From: an uncultured Acidimicrobiales bacterium
Lineage (GTDB): Bacteria > Actinomycetota > Acidimicrobiia > Acidimicrobiales > SZUA-35
Direction: 5' to 3'
Length of the DNA stretch: 64,000 nt
Assembly (NCBI GenBank): GCA_937925335.1
Contig: CALEWY010000044.1
Location: 17,035 to 81,034, forward strand
The notes under the pieces were generated by a model, which was not told the origin of the DNA, searched no databases, and was given only the letters and a program-made list of their open reading frames with translations. Positions 36,574 to 44,110 of this stretch are shown piece after piece. Each line of letters opens with the position of its first letter. The first letter of the stretch is position 1. A program made the translations under genes and the position numbers.

Positions 36574-36796
36574 CGCGCCCGAGGCCGCGCCTTGGGGTCG
36601 CGTCTCAATCTCAACAACACCCACCAAAACGCGCCCGAGACCGCGCCCTGGGGTCGCGTCTCAATCTCAACAACCGCTGCCGAGAACCCCTCCATCAAGC
36701 CGATTTTGAGCCCGAGCTCACCAGAATGTTGAGATTGAGACCCGACCCTAAGGTGACCGGGCCATCGAAAGTGTTGAGATTGAGACGCGACCCCTA
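36572..36796. repeat. Mirrored repeat cluster between converging menD and DUF3052 genes
   Basis: Two 47-base near-identical copies (36572-36618 and 36628-36674) share the core gggtcgcgtctcaatctcaa. Two inverted copies of that core lie at 36728-36750 and 36773-36796. The first copy contains the last bases of the menD stop codon, and the last inverted copy contains the DUF3052 stop codon (36794-36796). In each gene the core therefore follows the stop in the sense orientation. The halves can pair to form a long hairpin, so a two-way terminator is likely. Confidence 0.7.
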
Positions 36797-37222
36797 GGGA
36801 GTTCGCAGCTCCTTGCGGACCATGAGTTTGAGGCCGGACCAATCGTCGTCGATGGCGCAGACCTTGACGTCGACGAGGCCTCGGCCGAGGACGTTGGCTC
36901 GAACGCCGTCTTCGGTGAGGTCGATGAAGAGAGGACTCGACTTCTTTGGCCAACACACCCACACCGAACGATCCGGAAACGCCAGTCGCCAGAGCTGCTC
37001 GACCCGCCGAGCGAGGGCCGGCTCGGTCCGACAGAACACGAGCGACACGTCAGGCGTTCCACGAGCGCTCATCCGGAGTGTCACGTTCTCGGGAAGGGGC
37101 GCCACCAGTTCCTCTATGTGATCGGGGCCGTCGATGATCGCCACCACATGCCCGGCCTTGATCCCGAGCTTCTTCGCGAGTGGGGTCCCCGAATACCCAC
37201 CGGTCGATGCAGCATTGGCCAT
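36794..37222 (-). CDS. DUF3052 family protein
   Basis: A 142-residue protein whose first 60 residues match DUF3052: STGGYSGTPLAKKLGIKAGH is the family opening. The rest holds LVFCRTEPALARRVEQLWRL, WVCWPKKSS and DWSGLKLMVRKEL, all typical. The function of the family is unknown; members are cytoplasmic and widespread in actinobacteria. The stop codon lies within an inverted repeat copy shared with the convergent menD end. Confidence 0.88.
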   Translation of the reverse strand: MANAASTGGYSGTPLAKKLGIKAGHVVAIIDGPDHIEELVAPLPENVTLRMSARGTPDVSLVFCRTEPALARRVEQLWRLAFPDRSVWVCWPKKSSPLFIDLTEDGVRANVLGRGLVDVKVCAIDDDWSGLKLMVRKELRTP

Positions 37223-37412
37223 GGCGCCGATCGTTTCACAGCCTCACGTTTGTCGCATGCGCTTCACAACACCCGCAGGCATCGATCGCTTCACCCGCTC
37301 CGACACGCTGACTTGCGGACACCGCGGACACCGCTGACACCGGGGACACTGCAAACTCGCTGCCGTGACCGTTCAGCAGGATCAAACAACGCTGCTCGCT
37401 TAGGCTTCGAAC

Positions 37413-38645
37413 ATGTCCTGGTTGCCGAACGACTTCTCCGCCCCGTCGTCGATCGCTCTTCCTGGAACGACGCACCACCTCCGACCGATCCACCCAGACG
37501 ACACCGAACTCGACATGGTCGCCGTGATGGGATCACGAGATCGCCTGTGGTCGCTCTACGGGGATGCCTGGGGTTGGCCAACCGCCGACATGACCGCCAA
37601 ACAGGATCGTGCGGATCTTCAACGTCACGCCGATGAGATGGCGGCCAACGAGTCGTTCAATTTCGCCCTCTTCGATGAGAACGAGTCCGCTCTCCTCGGC
37701 TGTGTCTACATCGACCCTCCCAAGTTCGATGGAACCGACGCGGAGATCTCGTGGTGGGTCATCGACGTACTCGTCGACAGCGACGCGGAGTTCGCACTCA
37801 ACCACTTCATCCCTCGATGGATCGCTGCTGCGTGGCCCTTCACCGCGCCGAACTACACCCGAGCAACCAACGACATTCGGCGGGCCTTCGACCGAGCACC
37901 GGCGCTCTATGACGAGATTCGGCCCGACTACCCCGGTTCACTTTTCGACACGCTGTTCGCCCGCCTTCCCGACAAGCCGAGCGTGATCGAGGTGGGCCCC
38001 GGAACGGGCCAGGCGACACGGGAGTTGCTCAGCCGAGATGCACGCATCACGGCCGTTGAGCTCGGCCCCGATCTCGCCCAACATCTACGAGACAAGTTTG
38101 CTCCAGACCGGCTCAACGTGATCACCGGAGACTTCGAAACCGTCGGTGCCGATCGGCTACCGCTCGACTCATTCGACGCAGTCGTGTCCGCAACCGCCTA
38201 TCACTGGATCGACCAAGACGTCCGCTGCACCCGACCGGCCGAGCTGTTGAAGCATGGCGGCTTGCTCGCCATCATCGACCTCATCCAGGTCGAGTCGGCC
38301 GACGACCTCGGCTACTTCGATCAAGTGCAGCCGATCTACGAGCGATTCGGTCGAGCATCGTCGACGAAGGCGCCGACGATCGACGAAGCAAAGCCATACA
38401 TGGCCGATGAGCTGGAGGAGAGCGCACTGTTCGACTCCCCGACCGTCCATCAGGTCCGGTGGGATCAGACGTACTCGACCGACGAGTATCGCAAGCTGCT
38501 CCTCACCTACTCCGGCACCCAGACGCTGCCAGAGCCGGACCGCTCACAGATGCTCGACGAACTCACGGCGGTGATCGACGACCACTACGACGGCGTGGTC
38601 ACTCGACCCTTGCTCGCCACGATCACGATCGGGGCTCGTCGTTAG
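37413..38645 (+). CDS. GNAT-like domain fused to a class I methyltransferase
   Basis: A 410-residue two-domain protein. The first 150 residues are GNAT-like, with HHLRPIHPDDTELDM at the start and FALFDENESALLGCVYIDPP as the central strand pair, but the acetyl-CoA loop (R/QxxGxG/A) is not obvious. From about residue 155 a SAM-dependent methyltransferase follows: FDRAPALYDEIRPDYP, motif I VIEVGPGTGQATREL, then ITAVELGPDLAQHL and AVVSATAYHWID (the AxxxHWID motif of this group). Neither substrate is known. It is transcribed alone, between two repeat-rich intergenic gaps. Confidence 0.85.
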   Translation: MSWLPNDFSAPSSIALPGTTHHLRPIHPDDTELDMVAVMGSRDRLWSLYGDAWGWPTADMTAKQDRADLQRHADEMAANESFNFALFDENESALLGCVYIDPPKFDGTDAEISWWVIDVLVDSDAEFALNHFIPRWIAAAWPFTAPNYTRATNDIRRAFDRAPALYDEIRPDYPGSLFDTLFARLPDKPSVIEVGPGTGQATRELLSRDARITAVELGPDLAQHLRDKFAPDRLNVITGDFETVGADRLPLDSFDAVVSATAYHWIDQDVRCTRPAELLKHGGLLAIIDLIQVESADDLGYFDQVQPIYERFGRASSTKAPTIDEAKPYMADELEESALFDSPTVHQVRWDQTYSTDEYRKLLLTYSGTQTLPEPDRSQMLDELTAVIDDHYDGVVTRPLLATITIGARR

Positions 38646-38659
38646 GCCGGCTCATCGTT

Positions 38660-38729
38660 CGATCACCCGGCCTCGATCACTCCGCCTCGATCACCCGGCC
38701 TCGATCACTCCGCCTCGATCGCCCCGCCT
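38660..38729. repeat. 14-bp tandem repeat between converging genes
   Basis: Five units of 14 bases alternate between cgatcacccggcct and cgatcactccgcct, the fifth (cgatcgccccgcct) being slightly changed. They start 15 bases after the GNAT-methyltransferase stop and end 41 bases before the end of the kinase gene. No coding potential; function unknown. Confidence 0.75.
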
Positions 38730-38769
38730 CGGTCGGTCGGGGGTCTCAGTCGTTCAATTGTGAACGGCC

Positions 38770-39342
38770 CTACCGCTCGCCAGCTCTCGAACCGCACGAC
38801 TCGATGAAGGCGTCGACCTCGGTGCGTGAGCCCAGTCGATGCACCTCGGCGTGGTTCCAGTCACCGTGTGCGATGTGATCAAGGTTGCGCTGCCGTTTGT
38901 CAGCGTGGGTCGTCCACGCCCAACGAATCACATTCTTCTCCGGATCCCACCGATAGAAATTTGTGAGCGGTTCTCGATTGCCGTTCCACAGCTCTTCCCT
39001 CGTCAGTGCCCGTCGAATCGTCCGACCGATCGACTGGCGCATCACCACCGAGCGCGGAAGATCGAGCCAGACGATCGTGTCGGCCCGAGGCGTTCGGATG
39101 GCGTTCACGAGCGAGTCGTAACCACCGCACATCGTCCAACCGCCGTGGCTCAACTCCGCCGCGTCCATCGCCTCGACGATCGACGCTTGAAATTCTTCGG
39201 GAGGTGCGGGCTGCCAGTTCGGCTGATGGTGCAAGGCGTCGAGCTCGATGTGGACGAGGTTCAACCGCTCGGCCAGCGCACCAGCGGTCGTCGTCTTTCC
39301 AGATCCTGAGCAGCCCAACACTGCGACTCGACGCATGGGCAT
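38770..39342 (-). CDS. P-loop nucleoside-kinase-like protein (topology modulation/FlaR type)
   Basis: A 190-residue P-loop protein. VAVLGCSGSGKTTTAGALAERL is the Walker A loop at residues 8-20, and ADTIVWLDLPRSVVMRQSIGRTIRRALTREELW is the strand plus lid region typical of adenylate-kinase-like 'DNA topology modulation protein' family members. Such proteins probably phosphorylate a small molecule; substrate unknown. The gene is divergent from menB with only 15 bases between starts. Confidence 0.8.
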   Translation of the reverse strand: MPMRRVAVLGCSGSGKTTTAGALAERLNLVHIELDALHHQPNWQPAPPEEFQASIVEAMDAAELSHGGWTMCGGYDSLVNAIRTPRADTIVWLDLPRSVVMRQSIGRTIRRALTREELWNGNREPLTNFYRWDPEKNVIRWAWTTHADKRQRNLDHIAHGDWNHAEVHRLGSRTEVDAFIESCGSRAGER

Positions 39343-39357
39343 CTACGTTAGGCCGCC

Positions 39358-40257
39358 ATGGTCTCCGAGATTTTTGATTCGTCGCTCTGGCAAGAAGTCC
39401 CCGGCTTCGACTTCACCGACATCACCTACCACCGCGCCAACGACGTGCCGACCGTCCGCATCGCATTCAACCGGCCGGAGATCCGAAACGCCTTCCGCCC
39501 TAACACCGTCGATGAGCTCTACCAAGCGCTCGATCACGCCCGAATGTCCAGCGACATCGGCTGCATCCTCCTCACCGGTAACGGCCCCTCACCGAAGGAC
39601 GGAGGCTGGGCCTTCTGCTCCGGAGGCGACCAGCGAATACGCGGCAAGGACGGCTACAAGTACTCGGACTCAGAAACCGCCGAAGGCATCGATCAAGCTC
39701 GGAGCGGACGGCTTCACATCCTCGAGTGCCAGCGACTGATTCGTATGATGCCGAAGGTCGTGATCTGCGTCGTTCCCGGCTGGGCTGCCGGTGGTGGCCA
39801 CAGCCTCCACGTGGTGTGTGACCTGACGATCGCCAGCGAGGAACACGCTCGTTTCAAGCAGACCGATACCGACGTGGCCAGCTTCGACGGCGGCTTTGGC
39901 TCCGCCCTTCTCGCTCGCCAAGTCGGCCAGAAGTTCGCCCGCGAGATCTTCTTCCTCGGCAAGACCTACACCGCCGATGAGGCTCACCGGCAGGGTGTCG
40001 TGAATGCCGTGGTCCCCCATGCCGACCTCGAGAACACCGCGCTCGAATGGGCCGCTGAGATCTGCAAGAAGAGCCCCACCGCTCAGCGCATGGCGAAGTA
40101 CGCACTCAACATGGTCGACGACGGGATGGTCGGCCAGCAGGTGTTTGCCGGCGAAGCAACCCGCCTTGCCTACATGACCGACGAGGCGAAGGAAGGCCGA
40201 GACTCGTTCCTCGAAAAGCGCGACCCCGACTGGTCCGACTTCCCGTACTACTACTGA
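39358..40257 (+). CDS. menB: 1,4-Dihydroxy-2-naphthoyl-CoA synthase MenB
   Basis: A 299-residue crotonase-fold enzyme. It carries CSGGDQRIRGKDGYKY, the MenB-specific SGGDQ loop, and VPGWAAGGGHSLHVVCDLTIASE, the oxyanion-hole segment. DTDVASFDGGFGSALLARQVG holds the conserved Asp and the MenB C-terminal motifs follow. It cyclises o-succinylbenzoyl-CoA to 1,4-dihydroxy-2-naphthoyl-CoA. The start is ATG at 39358. Downstream lies a 25-base repeat region. Confidence 0.96.
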   Translation: MVSEIFDSSLWQEVPGFDFTDITYHRANDVPTVRIAFNRPEIRNAFRPNTVDELYQALDHARMSSDIGCILLTGNGPSPKDGGWAFCSGGDQRIRGKDGYKYSDSETAEGIDQARSGRLHILECQRLIRMMPKVVICVVPGWAAGGGHSLHVVCDLTIASEEHARFKQTDTDVASFDGGFGSALLARQVGQKFAREIFFLGKTYTADEAHRQGVVNAVVPHADLENTALEWAAEICKKSPTAQRMAKYALNMVDDGMVGQQVFAGEATRLAYMTDEAKEGRDSFLEKRDPDWSDFPYYY

Positions 40258-40273
40258 CGCCGTTCGCGCCGTT

Positions 40274-40339
40274 CGCTTCGCTCACTAACCGAGTTGCTCG
40301 CTTCGCTCACTCACCGAGTTACTCGCTCAGGCTCACTAC
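40274..40339. repeat. 25-bp tandem repeat after menB
   Basis: Two full units (40274-40298 and 40299-40323) read cgcttcgctcactaaccgag and close variants, followed by a partial third copy. The array lies 17 bases after the menB stop, between menB and the convergent MerR gene. No coding potential seen. Confidence 0.65.
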
Positions 40340-40399
40340 ATCCAAGCATTCTCCAGCGCGGTCTCTGTCGGGCGTCGTACGCCTCACTCACTGAGAGGG

Positions 40400-40798
40400 T
40401 TAGCGCTGAACGGGTAGAACGTCGCCGAGTTTTGCTCGAAAGTCGGGACATGTGATCGGGTTCGGAACCGAACAGCTCATGGCATGGCGCAACCCATCGA
40501 TGGCTTGATCGAGACTCCGGCGTTGTTCTTCCAAATCTCTGATCTTTGATTCGAGGAGAACCTTCCCATCTCGGAACGCATCGGGCTTCAGGAGCTTCCC
40601 GATCTCATCGAGCGAGAACCCGGAGCGTTGGCACATCACGATCACTGCGATGCGTTCCAAGACACCCGGTTCATATTGCCGCCGAAGTCCCTTTCGACTT
40701 GATGCCGTGATGAGTCCGTGTCGTTCCCAGACGTGGAGCGTGGAGACCGGGAGTCCGGTTCGCTCCTGCACCTCACCGATATCGAGCTCGGTTGTCAT
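40400..40798 (-). CDS. MerR-family transcriptional regulator
   Basis: A 132-residue MerR-type regulator. The winged HTH TELDIGEVQERTGLPVSTLHVWERHGLI (residues 3-30) ends in the MerR wing, followed by MCQRSGFSLDEIGKLL and a dimerisation coiled coil. Two Cys near the C-terminus (AMSCSVPNPITCPDF) may sense metal or redox. The ATG at 40798 overlaps the stop of the upstream methyltransferase as ATGA and has a GGAGG site. The two genes share one promoter with a MerR-type dyad, so this protein probably controls its own operon. Confidence 0.9.
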   Translation of the reverse strand: MTTELDIGEVQERTGLPVSTLHVWERHGLITASSRKGLRRQYEPGVLERIAVIVMCQRSGFSLDEIGKLLKPDAFRDGKVLLESKIRDLEEQRRSLDQAIDGLRHAMSCSVPNPITCPDFRAKLGDVLPVQR

Positions 40799-41235
40799 AG
40801 CCACCTCCGTACGTTGGATCGGTACGAGTCGTAGTCAGTTCCGAATCGTTCCGCGGCACGCGCCTCCTCGAAGGGGATGTACCACCAACTCGCCGCAGCG
40901 ACGAACAACGTCGGAGCGATGAATGGTGTGAGGGCGCCCAGAGCCAGAGCGGCTCCGAAGAGGAGCATGGTAAACCCCAGGTACATGGGGTTCCGGCTGA
41001 ATCGAAACGGCCCGGTCTCAACCAGGATCTCAGGGTCGTCGAACGTCTTGATGTTCGTGCCGACGCTGGCGAACATCCGGCTCGCGGTCACACACACGAC
41101 AGTCCCGGCACCGGCAACAACCACACCGGCGAAGCGACCAGGCGTTGGAATGTGCGGCCCAGGAGCGAACCAGGCGAGCACTCCCGCCATGACGAGCAAA
41201 AGGAAGACGAGTGTGGGCGGAAGAAGTCGTTGCAT
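40795..41235 (-). CDS. Isoprenylcysteine methyltransferase-like membrane protein
   Basis: With the ATG at 41235 the protein has 146 residues and about four membrane helices. The C-terminal half carries GPFRFSRNPMYLGFTML and EEARAAERFGTDYDSYRSNVRRW, the signature of the isoprenylcysteine carboxyl methyltransferase/phospholipid methyltransferase family (SAM-dependent, membrane-embedded). Substrate unknown. A TTG at 41256 would extend it into the operator and is unlikely. The probable promoter places transcription start at or next to the ATG, so the mRNA may be leaderless. Confidence 0.85.
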   Translation of the reverse strand: MQRLLPPTLVFLLLVMAGVLAWFAPGPHIPTPGRFAGVVVAGAGTVVCVTASRMFASVGTNIKTFDDPEILVETGPFRFSRNPMYLGFTMLLFGAALALGALTPFIAPTLFVAAASWWYIPFEEARAAERFGTDYDSYRSNVRRWL

Positions 41236-41241
41236 CGTTCG

Positions 41242-41272
41242 AGTAGACAACCTCAACCACAGTTGAGGTCAA
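41242..41272 (-). promoter_or_regulatory. MerR-type operator-promoter
   Basis: On the minus strand a -35 element TTGACC and a -10-like TCTACT are separated by 19 bases. That is longer than the usual 17 and is the spacing seen in MerR-activated promoters. A perfect dyad ACCTCAAC-TGTG-GTTGAGGT (41250-41269) fills the spacer, resembling the SoxR-type CCTCAA...TTGAGG operator. The MerR gene lies in the same operon. The predicted transcription start falls at the ATG of 41235. Confidence 0.65.
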
Positions 41273-41304
41273 TACCCACCCGTGAGTTGAGCCGTGTTTC
41301 TCCA

Positions 41305-42573
41305 CTAGGGCCGGAGGAGGGCACCGAGGATCGCTTGGAACTTCGAGCGGGTTTCGTCGAGCTCTGACTGCGGGTCCGAATCGCCAACAACTCCAACACC
41401 GGCAAACACGTGCACCTCGCTTGGCCCGGCGACCTCTCGGCCGAACTGCGCCGAGCGCACGCTGACGGCGAAGGCACCGTTGCCGGCCCCGTCGACCCAT
41501 CCAGCCGGGCCTGCGTAACGACCACGGTCGGCTCGCTCCAACGCTTCGATCAATGTGAGCGCCTTGCCCTGCGGGTCCCCGCCGACGGCCGGCGTCGGGT
41601 GCAACGTCTCGACCAGCTCGAGTACCGATGCGGCGGGCCTCGACAGGCGACCCTCCACCAGCGTTCCGAGGTGGTGCACGTTTGCCAGCGTGACGATCGA
41701 CGGCGTCGGCTCGGCGTCCACGTAGGAGCAGAACGGGAGCAGGCTCTTCAGCAGCCACTCGATCGTGATCTGGTGCTCCCAACGGTCCTTGTCCGACTTC
41801 AGCAAGCCCTCGGCCAAGTTCGCATCGCGGGTGGGGTCGGCCGCTCGCGGCGCCGTGCCAGCGAGCGGATGCGCTCGCACCACATCATCGGCTCGGCTGA
41901 CCAGCAGCTCTGGTGAGGCTCCGACAAACCCGTCGATGCTGAACACGATCGCAGCTGGATATGCCGCCCGAAGTCGATCAACGATCAGCGCCGTGTCGAC
42001 CGGGTGGTTCGTTCGCACGACGAGCTCTCGAGCCAAAACAACTTTCTCGAGTTCTCCCGCATTGATCCGGTCGACTGCGTAGCCGACCACTTCGTCGCGC
42101 CAGATCTCTGGGGCAAGAACGGACGACACATTGAGGCTCGTTGGCTCAGGACCAGACGGCACCGCCCGAGACATGACGCCCGCAACGCGCTGCAAGGCAT
42201 CGTCGACCGAGATGTTCGACGTGGTGATCCAGCGCTCGCCCTCGGCGGAGCAACCCACGACGATCTCCGGCACGATCAGCTCGCCGCGAATGGAGCGGTC
42301 GAACGGAAACGCTCCGAATCCAACGGCGCCCGTTCCTGGTTGATCGGGCAGTTCGTTCGAGCCGCTCAGCGCGGCGAGCTCGGCCTGAGCAGCGGCGCCT
42401 CCGTCAGGACGGCCGACCGGAATCCGAGTGGCTTCGCCGATTCCAGCAACGGCAAAACCCTCTCGGCACCACAAGAGACCAGAGCGGGCACCAAGCGCCA
42501 TCACGTCGAACGCAGAGCCCGGGCCAAGGATGGGGCCGAGATCATCGGGAAGTCGGACGGTCGTGGTGGTCAC
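41305..42573 (-). CDS. menF: Isochorismate synthase MenF
   Basis: A 422-residue chorismate-binding enzyme. The N-terminal part is less conserved; the C-terminal catalytic half has AVDRINAGELEKVVLAREL, FVGASPELLVSRADDVVRAHPLAGTAPR (the Gly-Thr containing active-site loop) and VHHLGTLVEGRL. HPTPAVGGDPQGKALTLIE follows, with DRGRYAGPAGWVDGAGNGAF as the PPG/GxxGW motif. It converts chorismate to isochorismate, the first committed menaquinone step. The GTG at 42573 is chosen; an in-frame start at 42612 adds 13 residues. Salicylate-type siderophore enzymes are related, but the other men genes favour MenF. Confidence 0.92.
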   Translation of the reverse strand: MTTTTVRLPDDLGPILGPGSAFDVMALGARSGLLWCREGFAVAGIGEATRIPVGRPDGGAAAQAELAALSGSNELPDQPGTGAVGFGAFPFDRSIRGELIVPEIVVGCSAEGERWITTSNISVDDALQRVAGVMSRAVPSGPEPTSLNVSSVLAPEIWRDEVVGYAVDRINAGELEKVVLARELVVRTNHPVDTALIVDRLRAAYPAAIVFSIDGFVGASPELLVSRADDVVRAHPLAGTAPRAADPTRDANLAEGLLKSDKDRWEHQITIEWLLKSLLPFCSYVDAEPTPSIVTLANVHHLGTLVEGRLSRPAASVLELVETLHPTPAVGGDPQGKALTLIEALERADRGRYAGPAGWVDGAGNGAFAVSVRSAQFGREVAGPSEVHVFAGVGVVGDSDPQSELDETRSKFQAILGALLRP

Positions 42574-42606
42574 GAACCCAGCGTAGGCAGGGCACACTGG
42601 CACGTG

Positions 42607-43044
42607 ATGCACCGCACCATCACCGCCGAGATCACCGCCTCTCCCGAGCGCGTCTTCGAGATCGTCAGCGATCTCGAGACCTACAGCGAATGGCTCGATC
42701 TCGTCACGATCTCCGAACCAGCACCCGCCGATTCAACCGACCCGGGTCCGGCCTGGTTTGTCACGATTCGGGCGAAGGTTGGCCCGTTTGCTCGCTCGAA
42801 GCGCCTCCGGATGGTGCGCACGGAACTCACCGACTCAACGGCCCGCTTCGAGCGCCACGAACTCGATGGTCGTGAGCATTCGGCCTGGGTGATGGCCTCA
42901 AAGGTCGACGAGGGCCGTGCCGGTGCGTCGGTTTCGATGGAGCTGTCCTACGACGGTGGCCTGATGGATGGTCCGATCGAGAAGATCCTCGGCGGTGTCG
43001 TAGACGGCGCGGGCGACAAGCTCAGCGACTACGCCACCGGGTAA
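42607..43044 (+). CDS. SRPBCC/polyketide cyclase-like protein
   Basis: A 145-residue protein of the START-like helix-grip fold. It has the typical opening TITAEITASPERVFEIVSDLETYSEWL, a central beta sheet and a long C-terminal helix. It is likely to bind a hydrophobic ligand; no enzyme function is clear. The start is ATG at 42607, divergent from menF with a 33-base gap. Its last codons and stop are the first unit of the tandem repeat that follows. Confidence 0.85.
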   Translation: MHRTITAEITASPERVFEIVSDLETYSEWLDLVTISEPAPADSTDPGPAWFVTIRAKVGPFARSKRLRMVRTELTDSTARFERHELDGREHSAWVMASKVDEGRAGASVSMELSYDGGLMDGPIEKILGGVVDGAGDKLSDYATG

Positions 43045-43123
43045 CAATCGGCCACCGGGTAACAATCGGTCTCCAGCCAACAAATCGGCCGCCAGGTAGC
43101 AAACGGCCGCCAGGTACCCAGCG
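43033..43123. repeat. 18-bp tandem repeat starting at a stop codon
   Basis: Two exact 18-base units gccaccgggtaacaatcg (43033-43050 and 43051-43068) are followed by three diverged units. The first unit contains the stop codon of the SRPBCC gene, so the array has grown from the gene end. It lies between this gene and the convergent aminotransferase gene. Confidence 0.75.
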
Positions 43124-43148
43124 GGCGATGGGACCAGCCCAGGTCCGG

Positions 43149-44057
43149 CTACTTGCCGACCGGCGTCAGCCAGCGCACGGACAGTGGATGGTCGCCGGCG
43201 TAGATCGCCGTCACGTCGGCGGCGAGCTTTGCGCTAACAACACCCGGCACCTCAAACTCGCGGTCATCGTGGCGATGGATCGGACGGACGGGATGGTTCG
43301 TCGAACACTGGAACAACTCGTCGGCTTCGACCACCTCACTCCACGCGACCGGCCTCACCTCAACGGTGATCCCGAGGTGGTGCGCTGAATCGACGACGAG
43401 GCGGCGAGTGATGCCGTCGAGGACAGAATCGAGCGGTGGAACGAGCAGGCGTCCACCGCTGACGACAAAGATCGATTGGGTCGAACCCTCAGCGAGATCG
43501 CCGGAGGCGGAGGCATAGATCACGTCGTCGAACCCCTCCTTCTCAGCGGCCAGTCGTTCGCGGACACTCACCGTGTAGCTCGCCGCCACCTTCAGGCTTG
43601 GCGGCAACAGCTCGGCCGGCATCTTCGGCGCGTTCGCTGTGCGCACCGCGAAGGAGTTTGTTGGCGCAATCGGCGATGGGGGTTCTTCGGCATCAAAGCT
43701 CGCCACATAGACGGTTGGCGTCATGCTCAATGGCATCGCAGCGGTTGGGACTTCGGTCCAGGCCGCCACCAGTTTGACGATCGCCGCTTCCGAATTGGTG
43801 TTGGCGATGGCGTGGACGGCCGCTTCGAGTTCGGCGATCGAAGGCGTGTCCTCCATGTCCATCAGCGACATGCCGCGAGCGAAGCGCGCCACGTGTTCGC
43901 GCAGGCCGATCGCCGAGCGACCGCCGTCGTTGGTCTTCACGATCCGCAACACGTCGAACACCGTCGACCCTCGCTGCATCCCGTGGGAGAGCACATGGAC
44001 CGTTGCGTCGCCCGCATCGATCATCTCGCCGTTTCGCCAGATCGACCCCGAAGTCAT
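43149..44057 (-). CDS. Class IV aminotransferase
   Basis: A 302-residue fold-type IV PLP enzyme. The N-terminal WRNGEMIDAGDATVHVLSHGMQRGSTVFDVL is the branched-chain aminotransferase-like opening. The PLP Lys is probably in LPPSLKVAASYTVSV near residue 161, and YASASGDLAEGSTQSIFVVSGGRLLVPPLDSVLDGITRR carries the usual Glu and the GIT loop. The family includes branched-chain transaminases, D-amino acid transaminases and aminodeoxychorismate lyase; this one cannot be fixed by sequence. The start is ATG at 44057, divergent from menE. Confidence 0.85.
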   Translation of the reverse strand: MTSGSIWRNGEMIDAGDATVHVLSHGMQRGSTVFDVLRIVKTNDGGRSAIGLREHVARFARGMSLMDMEDTPSIAELEAAVHAIANTNSEAAIVKLVAAWTEVPTAAMPLSMTPTVYVASFDAEEPPSPIAPTNSFAVRTANAPKMPAELLPPSLKVAASYTVSVRERLAAEKEGFDDVIYASASGDLAEGSTQSIFVVSGGRLLVPPLDSVLDGITRRLVVDSAHHLGITVEVRPVAWSEVVEADELFQCSTNHPVRPIHRHDDREFEVPGVVSAKLAADVTAIYAGDHPLSVRWLTPVGK

Positions 44058-44110
44058 CGCCGAACAATACTCTCGACCGATGCCGCACTCGATCGATGGG
44101 ACCTGGCCCC

